Assembly (NCBI GenBank): GCA_937958375.1
Contig: CALGNY010000105.1
Span: 1-12,218 of the forward strand
Reading direction: 5' to 3'
DNA from: an uncultured Bacillaceae bacterium
GTDB lineage: Bacteria; Bacillota; Bacilli; Bacillales; Alkalibacillaceae
DNA length: 12,218 nucleotides
Positions 1 through 6,716 of the stretch are shown piece after piece. How positions within the stretch are numbered: position 1 is the stretch's first letter; each line of letters begins with the position of its first letter. The notes under the pieces are model-generated. The model made no database searches, was not told where the DNA came from, and saw nothing but the letters and a program-made list of their open reading frames with translations. The position numbers and the translations under genes were made by a program.

Positions 1-116
1 AGGCTGGGCGCCTCAAGCCAACACAAGGAACTTCATCGATGTGCCCTTTGGCGGATTTTTAGGCCCGCCTTCAGAAATGGAGGGTCGACTAGAATACTGC
101 TCCACTCCCCTACATA
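1..116 (-). ncRNA. Candidate structured RNA or 5' leader downstream of ispA (partial)
   Basis: Read on the minus strand, this GC-rich stretch starts about 7 nt after a strong promoter and folds by eye into successive hairpins. Stem 1 has 9 pairs (100-108 with 74-82, 17-nt loop). Stem 2 is GGCGG/CCGCC (65-69 with 50-54, 10-nt loop). Stem 3 is GCACA/UGUGU (40-44 with 21-25). Stem 4 is GGCU/AGCC (16-19 with 2-5). A GGGC (43-46) could instead pair with GCCC (6-9). No long ORF runs through it. In Bacillaceae the next gene after ispA is usually dxs, so this is either a dxs leader or a free small RNA. I do not recognise it as a known family. The window edge cuts it, so neither a terminator nor the dxs ribosome-binding site can be seen. 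Confidence 0.5.
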
Positions 117-122
117 CATTCT

Positions 123-151
123 ATTTTATCACAGCACTTTTTAGCTGACAA
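123..151 (-). promoter_or_regulatory. Sigma-A promoter with extended -10, downstream of ispA
   Basis: On the minus strand, a -35 TTGTCA (146-151) is separated by exactly 17 bp from a -10 TAAAAT (123-128). The -10 is preceded by TGTGA, which gives the TRTGN extended -10 element common in Gram-positive bacteria. The -35 starts 11 bp after the ispA stop codon. The start site should fall around 115-117. This is the best-looking housekeeping promoter in the window and it points into the structured RNA, not into a visible coding region. Confidence 0.75.
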
Positions 152-161
152 TTTATACAAC

Positions 162-1040
162 TTAATAGGAACGATTCCCAAACACTTCGATAAAGTCTAA
201 GAAGAGCGGTTGTTCAATCCCTGAATCGTGATACGCTTGCTTGGCTTGTTCCATATATTGGTTTCTTTTTTCGATGGCACCATCGAGTCCCAATAATTTC
301 GGATACGTACTTTTGTTCTGAACCATGTCACTTCCGACAGGTTTTCCCAGTACCTCTGCGTTTCCATCTACGTCTAGAATATCGTCTTGAATTTGGAAAA
401 TCAGACCTAAATAATATCCTAATTTTTTCAATGCCTCGATTTGTGGTGGGGTGGCATTCCCCAAGTAAGCCCCAATTTTGATGGCCGTTTGGATGAGTGC
501 ACCGGTTTTGTTCTCATGGATTTGCGTTAAATGGTCTTCGGCAATCGCTTGGTTTTCTGCTTTCAGATCCAAATGCTGACCATTGATCATTCCTTCAAAG
601 CCTGCTGCCTGACTCAATTGCTGCGTGATATAAACTTTCTCTTCCGCCTTCAAATAAGGTGAAAAAGAAATTAATTGGATGGCATATGTCAATAGTCCAT
701 CGCCGACTAAGATGGCTGTTGCTTCATCAAATTGTTTATGCAACGTCGGAAAGCCTCGCCGGAGGTCATCATCATCCATAGCCGGTAAGTCATCATGGAT
801 CAATGAATACGTATGGATCATCTCCAGTGCAAGGGCTGGGTGGAGAATTTTTTCATCGGCCTGCGTGAATCCTTCATATGCCGTCATCATCAACACGGGT
901 CGTAACCGTTTTCCACCAGCATCCACGGCATATTGAATCGCTTTTTTTAAATCGTCGGAAGTTTTAATGGAACCTGCGACTTCTTTCAAGTATTTGTTGA
1001 TCAAAAGTTGTTTATCTTTTATGAAACGATCAATGTTCAC
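162..1040 (-). CDS. ispA: Farnesyl diphosphate synthase (geranyltranstransferase)
   Basis: A cytoplasmic prenyl transferase that condenses isopentenyl diphosphate with dimethylallyl and geranyl diphosphate to give farnesyl diphosphate, the precursor of undecaprenyl, quinone and heptaprenyl chains. The 292-residue protein carries GGKRLRP (about 42-48), the first aspartate-rich motif DDLPAMDDDD (83-92) with the four-residue spacing of bacterial type enzymes, and the second aspartate-rich motif DDILD (219-223). The frame stays open up to 1076, but I place the start at GTG 1040. GGAGG sits 9 nt upstream (1050-1054), and the length then fits the roughly 296 residues of the B. subtilis protein. The start overlaps the end of xseB by 11 bp, so the two are probably translationally coupled. 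It is the last gene of the nusB-folD-xseA-xseB-ispA run. I see no terminator directly after it. Assignment is firm; the start is likely. Confidence 0.95.
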   Translation of the reverse strand: MNIDRFIKDKQLLINKYLKEVAGSIKTSDDLKKAIQYAVDAGGKRLRPVLMMTAYEGFTQADEKILHPALALEMIHTYSLIHDDLPAMDDDDLRRGFPTLHKQFDEATAILVGDGLLTYAIQLISFSPYLKAEEKVYITQQLSQAAGFEGMINGQHLDLKAENQAIAEDHLTQIHENKTGALIQTAIKIGAYLGNATPPQIEALKKLGYYLGLIFQIQDDILDVDGNAEVLGKPVGSDMVQNKSTYPKLLGLDGAIEKRNQYMEQAKQAYHDSGIEQPLFLDFIEVFGNRSY

Positions 1041-1287
1041 GAAGTTCTTCCTCCATATCGAATTCTTCAGTGTCACCGTTTTCTTTCATAATCTGTGTCA
1101 TTTCTTTTTCGACTGCTTGTAATTTGTTGTTGCAAACTTTAGATAGTTCCATTCCTTTTTTGTACAGCTCAATTGCTTTTTCTAAAGGAACGTCTCCTTC
1201 CTCCAACACGCGAACGATTTTTTCCAATTGCTCCATGGCTTGCTCAAAAGAAAGCTCATCTTTCTGATTGTCTTTTTCTTCAGTCAT
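1030..1287 (-). CDS. xseB: Exodeoxyribonuclease VII small subunit
   Basis: The small subunit of exonuclease VII, which binds several-to-one to the XseA C-terminal helices and is needed for processive degradation of single-stranded DNA to oligonucleotides. The 85-residue acidic, all-helical protein has the family core LSFEQAMEQLEKIVRVLEEG followed by PLEKAIELYKKGMELSKVC, matching the usual 75-85 residue size. An in-frame ATG lies at 1296, but it sits directly on the AAGGA sequence. The ATG at 1287 has AAGGA 9 nt upstream, fits the family N-terminus and is preferred. It overlaps the last codons of xseA by 8 bp, and its own 3' end overlaps ispA. Both overlaps suggest coupled translation within one transcript. 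Confidence 0.93.
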   Translation of the reverse strand: MTEEKDNQKDELSFEQAMEQLEKIVRVLEEGDVPLEKAIELYKKGMELSKVCNNKLQAVEKEMTQIMKENGDTEEFDMEEELREH

Positions 1288-2632
1288 TGAATTCATTCCT
1301 TTCTGTCACATTGAATACCCGTGCATCGACCTTGCCATCAGAAACTGACACGCTGATCTCTTCACCAACCGTCAGTTGATTAATTGATTTGACCAAATCA
1401 CCTGTAGGCGAATAAACAATGCCATAGCCTCGTTTCATCGTCTCCAATGGGCTTAAAATCGATAATTTTTCAAGCAAGGAAAGAAAATGGGTGGATTTTT
1501 GTTCAAAACGATTCAAAGCAGTTCGTTCCATCGTCTCTCTTAAATAGTGAAGTTCACTTTTCTTTTCGGCCAACAAATACCGCGGAGATTTATTTAGGAT
1601 CTGCTCTTTTTGGCGTGAAAGCTGTTGTTTTTTCTGATCAATCAAATGATTGATCGTCCGTTCCAGATCGCCAACGATCCGATCCAAGTCCTGTTCTTTT
1701 TGTTTATTCAATTGAATTGGATATTTGAAAGCATATGTGTTTTCCAACGCAGCTAATTGTTCTTTTTTTCTTTTTACGTCTTGGGTTAAATGATAATTCA
1801 ACCGGCTCGTGAGTTGTGTCAGATGCTTATGTAACTCAATCATGGAAGGTACGGCAAGCTCTGCAGCTGCAGTTGGCGTCGGGGCTCTTAAATCCGCTAC
1901 AAAATCACTGATCGTAAAGTCAGTTTCGTGCCCGACAGCAGAAATGATTGGGATGTTCGATGTTGAAATTGAACGCGCAACTTGTTCTTCGTTGAACGCC
2001 CATAACTCTTCAATCGATCCACCACCTCGGCCGACGATCAAGACATCGAAATCGGATGCATTTGCTCTTTCAATGGCCTTGACAATCGATGGAGCAGCTT
2101 GTCTACCCTGAACATTTACTGGAAGCAACGTCCGTTTGACAAACGGGAAACGCCTTTCGATTGTGGTTAAAATATCGCGTATGGCAGCACCTGTCGGCGA
2201 GGTGATGATACCGATATGGGATGGGAAGGAAGGGATCGGCTTTTTGCGTTGCTCATCGAACAACCCTTCCTTCGCTAACTTTTTCTTCAATTCCTCGTAA
2301 GCCAGATACAGCGAACCAATTCCATCAGGCTCCATTGATTGGACATAGATCTGGTATTGGCCCTGTGGTTCGTACACGTTGATTTCGCCCTTGACTAGGA
2401 CTTTCATGCCGTTTTCCGGTTTGAACTTCAAAAACTTGTTCTGAAAAGAAAACATCACTGCGGAAAGGCGGGCATTTTCATCTTTTAATGTAAAATACAT
2501 ATGGCCTCTGGAATGGTGGCTAAAATTTGAAATTTCGGCTTGTAACCACACGTTCCGCAAGTGTTTATCGGTTTCGATTTTTCGTCTCAAATATTTGGTT
2601 AGTGCAGTGACTGTCAGATACCGTTTATCCAT
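1280..2632 (-). CDS. xseA: Exodeoxyribonuclease VII large subunit
   Basis: The catalytic subunit of exonuclease VII, acting on single-stranded DNA in repair and in removal of toxic ssDNA. The 450-residue protein (B. subtilis about 448) has an N-terminal OB-fold (about 4-85, with RGHMYFTLKDENA), then the catalytic domain with GRGGGSIEELWAFNEE (201-216) and GHETDFTISDFVADLRAPTPTAAAE (234-258). A long charged helical C-terminal region follows, which holds XseB. The frame is open to 2686, inside folD, but the ATG at 2632 is preferred. It follows AAAGGTGGT closely and gives the family N-terminus (MDKRYLTVTALTKYL). With that start there is a 25-bp gap after folD, and xseB overlaps the 3' end. Assignment is secure. 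Confidence 0.96.
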   Translation of the reverse strand: MDKRYLTVTALTKYLRRKIETDKHLRNVWLQAEISNFSHHSRGHMYFTLKDENARLSAVMFSFQNKFLKFKPENGMKVLVKGEINVYEPQGQYQIYVQSMEPDGIGSLYLAYEELKKKLAKEGLFDEQRKKPIPSFPSHIGIITSPTGAAIRDILTTIERRFPFVKRTLLPVNVQGRQAAPSIVKAIERANASDFDVLIVGRGGGSIEELWAFNEEQVARSISTSNIPIISAVGHETDFTISDFVADLRAPTPTAAAELAVPSMIELHKHLTQLTSRLNYHLTQDVKRKKEQLAALENTYAFKYPIQLNKQKEQDLDRIVGDLERTINHLIDQKKQQLSRQKEQILNKSPRYLLAEKKSELHYLRETMERTALNRFEQKSTHFLSLLEKLSILSPLETMKRGYGIVYSPTGDLVKSINQLTVGEEISVSVSDGKVDARVFNVTERNEFND

Positions 2633-2657
2633 CTTTACCACCTTTGGATTGCATGGT

Positions 2658-3530
2658 TCAATCGGTCGATTCCATGCTTGATTCATTTAATGACTGATTT
2701 GCTGCAAGGACCGTATTGTATAAAAGCATCGTAATCGTCATCGGTCCGACACCTTTTGGCACAGGTGTAATGGAACTGGCTTTATTTTTCACTTCATCAA
2801 AATCGACATCGCCGACGACTTTACCTGATTCCAAGTACGTGTTTCCGACATCCACGACAACCGCTCCAGACTGAATCATATCCTGCGTGATCAAATTTGC
2901 TCGGCCGACAGCGACAATCAAAATATCTGCCTGTAACGTATGTTTTTTCAGGTCTTTCGTTTTGGAGTGGCAGTAGGATACGGTCGCATCCTTATTCAGT
3001 AAGATCTGTCCGACCGGTTTACCGACAATGTTACTTCTTCCGACGATGACGACGTGTTTTCCTGCAACGTCGATTCCGTAGTGATTCAGCATTTTTTCAA
3101 TCCCATAGGGTGTACATGGAATAAATCCAGGTTGGTTATTCGATAAGCGTCCGACATTGATCGGGTGGAAACCATCGACATCCTTTTCCGGTGTGATCGA
3201 TTCCAATACTTTTCTTTCATCAATCTGGGAAGGTAAAGGCAATTGGACGAGGATTCCATGAATGTCTTCATCTTTGTTCAGTTGTTCAATTTGAACCAAC
3301 AGCTCTTCTTCTTTCAAGCTCTCATCAAATTCTAAGACCCTGGAATAAATTCCGATTTTTTCAGCAGCGTTCTTTTTGATTCTGACGTACGTTTTGGAAG
3401 CATAATCTTCACCGACTATAATGACCGCAAGGCCTGGCTGAATATTTTTCTTTGCTAATTCTCGAACTTCTTCGGCCAACTCGGAACGCATTTGATGGGC
3501 CAATCCATCCCCATACATTACGGTAGTCAT
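2658..3530 (-). CDS. folD: Bifunctional methylenetetrahydrofolate dehydrogenase / methenyltetrahydrofolate cyclohydrolase
   Basis: Converts 5,10-methylene-THF to 5,10-methenyl-THF (NADP-dependent) and then to 10-formyl-THF, feeding purine and formyl-methionine synthesis in the cytoplasm. The 290 residues match the family length. Visible motifs are Y48 and catalytic K52 in the YVRIK segment, QLPLP (96-100), DVDGFHP (117-123) and the Rossmann motif GRSNIVGKP (164-172). The C-terminal signature reads TPVPKGVGPMT (255-265), where the family normally has PVPGGVGPMT, and the segment usually written DVGxNR reads DVGNTY (227-232). Start ATG is preceded by AGGAGGG with 7-nt spacing. It lies 12 bp after nusB. 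Function is secure by overall similarity; the two substitutions are odd but need not impair activity. Confidence 0.95.
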   Translation of the reverse strand: MTTVMYGDGLAHQMRSELAEEVRELAKKNIQPGLAVIIVGEDYASKTYVRIKKNAAEKIGIYSRVLEFDESLKEEELLVQIEQLNKDEDIHGILVQLPLPSQIDERKVLESITPEKDVDGFHPINVGRLSNNQPGFIPCTPYGIEKMLNHYGIDVAGKHVVIVGRSNIVGKPVGQILLNKDATVSYCHSKTKDLKKHTLQADILIVAVGRANLITQDMIQSGAVVVDVGNTYLESGKVVGDVDFDEVKNKASSITPVPKGVGPMTITMLLYNTVLAANQSLNESSMESTD

Positions 3531-3542
3531 GTGCGTTCCCTC

Positions 3543-3926
3543 CTACTCTGTAATAAACTTTGACAAAATTCCATTGATAAATTTACCTGATTGCTCTTCA
3601 TTGAAGCGCTTGGCAAGATCGACGGCTTCATTGACCGATACTTTTTCGGGAACTTCATCATCATATAACATTTCATATACTGCAATACGCAATACCGTTT
3701 TCTCAACGGTCCCGATTCGGCTAAACGACCACTTTTCTAATTTCTCATCGATCGCTTCATCCAATTCATTCCGTTTATCAAACACGCCAGATACCAACTT
3801 GCGTGCATACGGGTCCACCTCTTCTTCAATTACCCGCAATAATTGTTCGTAATTCGCCACTTCGTTAATGTCGAGTTGGTATAAGGCCTGAAATGCTTTT
3901 TCTCTCGCGTGTTTTCGTGAATTCAT
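3543..3926 (-). CDS. nusB: Transcription antitermination factor NusB
   Basis: A small all-helical RNA-binding protein that, with NusE (ribosomal protein S10), binds boxA of rRNA leader transcripts and supports antitermination and rRNA maturation. The 127 residues fit the family (about 130). The basic N-terminus SRKHAREKAFQALYQLD and the C-terminal VNEAVDLAKRF then SGKFINGILSKF are typical. The ATG has AAGGGAG 7 nt upstream. It is the first gene after the yqhY terminator and the 300-bp spacer, so it probably begins its own transcription unit with folD, xseA, xseB and ispA. An inverted repeat at 3963-3982 would lie in its 5' region. Confidence 0.95.
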   Translation of the reverse strand: MNSRKHAREKAFQALYQLDINEVANYEQLLRVIEEEVDPYARKLVSGVFDKRNELDEAIDEKLEKWSFSRIGTVEKTVLRIAVYEMLYDDEVPEKVSVNEAVDLAKRFNEEQSGKFINGILSKFITE

Positions 3927-4180
3927 GAAATAACTCCCTTATCATGCCGCTTTAAAACTATGTGTATATCTTATGATATACATATTATCCTTCGTTAGTT
4001 TACCATGAAACACGCGAGAATTAAAAAGGAACCTATCTGATTTTATGGGATGGACTTGGAGTTGCGGGAGATTTTTAAATATAAGTTAGGATGCATTACA
4101 CAATTTTAAAATATAATTCCATTGTTAATTGCTGAACAAACCCTTTTGGGTAGTTGAGATATTTAAATTTACGAAGAAAT
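3927..4180. other. AT-rich spacer between the yqhY terminator and nusB
   Basis: About 250 bp with no convincing gene. On the minus strand there are two weak sigma-A-like candidates for nusB. One is TTGTTC (4134-4139), 18 bp, TATATT (4110-4115). The other is TGTTTC (4007-4012), 17 bp, GATAAT (3984-3989), which abuts the inverted repeat at 3963-3982. Neither has a good -35. A small ACCC-TTTT-GGGT hairpin lies at 4140-4151. A 19-codon plus-strand ORF at 4050-4109 lacks a good ribosome-binding site and is probably chance. Confidence 0.4.
3963..3982. repeat. Perfect inverted repeat upstream of nusB
   Basis: TGTATATC, a 4-bp TTAT centre, then GATATACA: 8-bp perfect arms ending 37 bp before the nusB start. 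It lies directly downstream of a weak -10 candidate (GATAAT, 3984-3989). It could be a protein-binding operator or form a small hairpin in the nusB 5' leader. No U-run follows on the minus strand, so it is not an intrinsic terminator. No regulator can be named from the sequence. Confidence 0.45.
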
Positions 4181-4221
4181 AAAAAGCCTAACAACAGGAA
4201 TACATTTTCCTACTGTTAGAC
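4181..4221 (-). terminator. Intrinsic terminator after yqhY
   Basis: On the minus strand, a 15-bp hairpin with every position paired (GU pairs included) joins 4207-4221 and 4186-4200 around a 6-nt loop, followed by five U residues (4181-4185) and an AU-rich run. It lies 8 bp after the yqhY stop. It should separate accB-accC-yqhY from nusB and its followers. Confidence 0.9.
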
Positions 4222-4229
4222 TCACGTTG

Positions 4230-4619
4230 TTATGCTTTGTCTTCCGCTTTATCCTCAATCTGTACGCCTACGACATGGACATTGATCTCCAGAATCTCCA
4301 AAGCCGTCATATTTCTGAGGGTCGTCCGGATGCTATCTTGGATTTTTTGAGCGACTTTTGGGACGGATACGCCATAGTCGAGGACCGTGAACAAATCAAT
4401 TTTGATTCCTTCGTCCATCAACTCGACTTTAATTCCTTTTCCATGTCTTTTCTTGCCAAACTTTTCAGATACGTTGGATGCGATATTGCCACGCATATTC
4501 GCTACTCCACTAACTTCGTTTGCGGCAATCCCTGCAATCACTTCGATGACTTCAGGGGCAATTTCTACTTTACCTAAGGATTCATCATCGCTGACATTCA
4601 ATAGTTGCTTATCATCCAT
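4230..4619 (-). CDS. yqhY: Asp23/Gls24 family protein YqhY
   Basis: A small Asp23-family protein whose gene follows accB-accC widely in Bacillota. In B. subtilis, work on yqhY links it to control of acetyl-CoA carboxylase activity; its molecular mode is not settled. The 129 residues contain the family core GKVEIAPEVIEVIAGIAANE, then GVANMRGN, a basic FGKKRHGKGIKVEL segment and a closing LEILEINVHVVGVQ strand region. There is no signal or membrane segment. The frame can start at GTG 4628, but that codon sits right against AGGAAGAG. ATG 4619, with AGAGGTG about 6 nt upstream, fits the B. subtilis N-terminus (M-x-D-N/K-QLL). It lies 15 bp after accC, in the same transcription unit, and a strong terminator follows. 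Confidence 0.92.
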   Translation of the reverse strand: MDDKQLLNVSDDESLGKVEIAPEVIEVIAGIAANEVSGVANMRGNIASNVSEKFGKKRHGKGIKVELMDEGIKIDLFTVLDYGVSVPKVAQKIQDSIRTTLRNMTALEILEINVHVVGVQIEDKAEDKA

Positions 4620-4634
4620 ATCCTTCACCTCTTC

Positions 4635-5996
4635 CTACTCTTCATCATCTTCCATCACGTGGTAATTTTCAAGGAATTTCGTATTGAAGTCACCAGCAAC
4701 AAATACTGGATGGTTCATCATACGCTGATGGAAAGGAATCGTTGAGTGTATTCCTTCAATCATGAATTCATCTAATGCCCGACGCATCCGGTCGATTGCT
4801 TCTTGACGGGTTGCACCGTGAGTAATCAGTTTCGCAATCATCGAATCATAATAGGGTGGAATCATCCAGCCAGAGTATGCTGCTGAGTCGACTCTCACAC
4901 CGAATCCACCTGGCGGTAAGTACATATCGATTGTTCCGGCAGATGGCATGAAGTTTTTGAACGGATCTTCTGCGTTGATCCGACACTCGATCGCCCAACC
5001 TTCAAATTGAATATCCTCTTGCTTCACGGACAATTCTTGGCCACTGGCTACACGAATCATTTCTTTAATCAAGTCGATTCCGGTCACCATTTCCGTTACC
5101 GGATGCTCTACTTGAATCCGAGTATTCATTTCCATGAAATAATACGTGTTTTCTTTCAAGTCATAAATGAATTCAACCGTCCCTGCACCGATGTAATCGA
5201 CGGCTTGCGCAGCACGTACGGCCGCTTCACCCATCGTTTGTCGGGTCTCTTCATCAATTGCCGGGGAAGGTGTTTCTTCAATCAGTTTTTGCAGTCTCCG
5301 TTGAACGGTACAGTCTCTTTCCCCTAAATGAACGGCATTCCCATGACCATCCGCCATAATCTGAATTTCAACATGACGGAAATCTTCAATATATTTTTCC
5401 AAATAGACACCAGGGTTTCCGAATGCCGTCTCAGCTTCGTTTTGAGTAATCCGGATTCCTTTCACAAGCTCCTCTTCATCTCTTGCTACTCGAATTCCTT
5501 TTCCACCACCACCGGCAGTTGCTTTGATGATGACAGGATAACCGATTTCTTCGGCTACTTTCTTTCCTTCTTCCACGTCTGCGATAATTCCGTCAGACCC
5601 TGGGACAATCGGAACACCGGCATCTTGCATCGTGTCCCGGGCGACGTCTTTTGTACCCATTCTTGAAATCGCTTCAGCACTTGGCCCGATAAAAATCACA
5701 TTGCATTCTTCGCACATCTCTGCGAAATCCGCATTCTCAGCCAAGAAACCGTAACCAGGATGGATGGCATCACAGTTCGTCAGTTTAGCAATACTCATGA
5801 TGTTCGTTTTATTTAAGTAACTATCCCTACTTGAAGCCGGACCGATACAATAAGCTTCATCAGCCAGTTGAACATGTAAAGATTCTTTATCGGCCTCAGA
5901 GTAAACAGCAACGCTTTCAATCCCCAATTCCTTACACGCTCGAATGATCCGTACTGCAATTTCTCCTCGGTTGGCGACCAAAATTCGTTCGATCAC
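4635..5996 (-). CDS. accC: Acetyl-CoA carboxylase, biotin carboxylase subunit
   Basis: Carboxylates the biotin on AccB using ATP and bicarbonate, the first half-reaction of malonyl-CoA synthesis for fatty acids. The 453-residue ATP-grasp protein begins with the biotin carboxylase N-domain (ERILVANRGEIAVRI). It carries the glycine-rich ATP loop KATAGGGGKGIR (residues 158-169), HLGERDC (223-229) and EMNTRIQVEHPVTEM (289-303), which holds metal ligands and the catalytic arginine. Then comes the C-domain with EGWAIECRINAEDP. The frame extends up to 6050 inside accB, but the start is placed at GTG 5996. AAGGAGG (6005-6011) lies 8 nt upstream, and the product then aligns with the B. subtilis N-terminus. 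The ribosome-binding site overlaps the accB stop, indicating coupled synthesis with its carrier partner. Confidence 0.97.
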   Translation of the reverse strand: MIERILVANRGEIAVRIIRACKELGIESVAVYSEADKESLHVQLADEAYCIGPASSRDSYLNKTNIMSIAKLTNCDAIHPGYGFLAENADFAEMCEECNVIFIGPSAEAISRMGTKDVARDTMQDAGVPIVPGSDGIIADVEEGKKVAEEIGYPVIIKATAGGGGKGIRVARDEEELVKGIRITQNEAETAFGNPGVYLEKYIEDFRHVEIQIMADGHGNAVHLGERDCTVQRRLQKLIEETPSPAIDEETRQTMGEAAVRAAQAVDYIGAGTVEFIYDLKENTYYFMEMNTRIQVEHPVTEMVTGIDLIKEMIRVASGQELSVKQEDIQFEGWAIECRINAEDPFKNFMPSAGTIDMYLPPGGFGVRVDSAAYSGWMIPPYYDSMIAKLITHGATRQEAIDRMRRALDEFMIEGIHSTIPFHQRMMNHPVFVAGDFNTKFLENYHVMEDDEE

Positions 5997-6004
5997 GGAC
6001 AATC

Positions 6005-6011
6005 CCTCCTT
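6005..6011 (-). promoter_or_regulatory. Ribosome-binding site that fixes the accC start
   Basis: A full AAGGAGG, 8 nt before GTG 5996, whose first bases are part of the accB TAA stop (6010-6012). It argues against the upstream in-frame start at 6050 and suggests ribosomes finishing accB re-initiate on accC. Confidence 0.8.
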
Positions 6012-6531
6012 ACGCTTTTTTGATTCTGAACAACGGTTGTCCGTATTCAACCAACTCGCCGTCTTCTACCAAAATCTCAACGATTTTACCTTTTGCTTCC
6101 GCTTCAATCTCATTAAATAGTTTCATTGCTTCGACAATGCAAACGACTGAATCTTCGCCTACTTGATCTCCTACTTGGACATATGGATCATCATCAGGCG
6201 ATGGAGCCGCATAAAACGTTCCGACCATTGGTGATGTGATTTCATGGTCGAAGTCACTGCTGGCTTCAGATTTTTCTTCTTTTTGTGTTTCGTTTTGATC
6301 GGCTGATGGTTCATTCACTGGTTGAGCAGTTTGTGTATCCTGTTGTGGAGCAGGTGCTGCTTGTTCAGCAGGCTGTGGTGTAGCTGTTTGTACGACTGGA
6401 GCTGGGGATTGTACTTCACCTGTAGCTTTCTTCAAAAAAACTTCTGCATCTTCTGTTTCATACTTAAATTCAGTTATTGACGATTCATCAATCAATTTTA
6501 TTAGTTCACGAATCTCTTGCACCTTTAACAT
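6010..6531 (-). CDS. accB: Acetyl-CoA carboxylase, biotin carboxyl carrier protein
   Basis: The carrier protein whose biotinylated lysine shuttles carboxyl groups from AccC to the AccA/AccD carboxyltransferase. The 173-residue protein has an N-terminal helix region ([17 protein letters not shown]), a long flexible Pro/Ala/Gln/Glu-rich linker (about 42-91), and the biotinyl domain, which begins at [10 protein letters not shown]. The biotin site is EAMKLFNE, with the modified lysine at K137, and the domain closes with the typical [14 protein letters not shown] 6531 gives the family N-terminus, but its AAGGAG lies about 11 nt away. GTG 6537 (two residues longer) has tighter 5-nt spacing and cannot be excluded; GTG 6543 is too close. 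A sigma-A-type promoter lies at 6574-6603 and the spoIIIA terminator beyond it, so accB starts its own unit. Confidence 0.95.
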   Translation of the reverse strand: MLKVQEIRELIKLIDESSITEFKYETEDAEVFLKKATGEVQSPAPVVQTATPQPAEQAAPAPQQDTQTAQPVNEPSADQNETQKEEKSEASSDFDHEITSPMVGTFYAAPSPDDDPYVQVGDQVGEDSVVCIVEAMKLFNEIEAEAKGKIVEILVEDGELVEYGQPLFRIKKA

Positions 6532-6573
6532 ATTCACTGGCACTCCTTTTTCTTTTAACTTAATCTAGGTTTC

Positions 6574-6603
6574 ATTGTACGATAAAACTCAAGCATTCTT
6601 CAA
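6574..6603 (-). promoter_or_regulatory. Sigma-A-type promoter of accB-accC-yqhY
   Basis: On the minus strand, -35 TTGAAG (6598-6603), an 18-bp spacer and -10 TACAAT (6574-6579). It lies between the spoIIIAH terminator and accB, giving a leader of about 35 nt. An ACCTAG core lies downstream of the -10, but I could not make a convincing FapR operator from it. Confidence 0.6.
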
Positions 6604-6643
6604 CTTAATTTTCATAACTGTTCGTCAATATTGAGAATACCAC

Positions 6644-6673
6644 AAAAAACCCATATCCGGGTAGGGATATGGG
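6644..6673 (-). terminator. Intrinsic terminator of the spoIIIA operon
   Basis: On the minus strand, a perfect 9-bp stem CCCATATCC/GGATATGGG (6665-6673 with 6650-6658) with a 6-nt loop is followed by six U residues (6644-6649). It lies about 43 bp after the spoIIIAH stop and isolates the sporulation operon from the accB promoter. Confidence 0.88.
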
Positions 6674-6716
6674 ATTGGGGTTGTTCTTATGAAAATTATT
6701 CCAACTACTATGCGGG

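Noticed and set aside
679..936. Plus-strand open frame opposite ispA
   Set aside because: Lies wholly antisense to a secure gene, has no ribosome-binding site and no recognisable protein character. The same applies to the other long plus-strand frames across the window.
4050..4109. 19-codon plus-strand ORF (MDLELREIFKYK...)
   Set aside because: Looks mildly protein-like and could be a gene remnant, but there is no suitable ribosome-binding site or promoter and it is too short to support.
4140..4151. ACCC-TTTT-GGGT hairpin as a second terminator after yqhY
   Set aside because: Only 4 bp of stem and no proper U-run on the minus strand; the 15-bp hairpin at 4186-4221 is sufficient.
6561..6579. 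Possible FapR operator downstream of the accB -10
   Set aside because: Only an ACCTAG core matches the FapR consensus as I recall it. The outer arms fit poorly (about 11 of 19 positions), and accBC is not a classical FapR target in B. subtilis.
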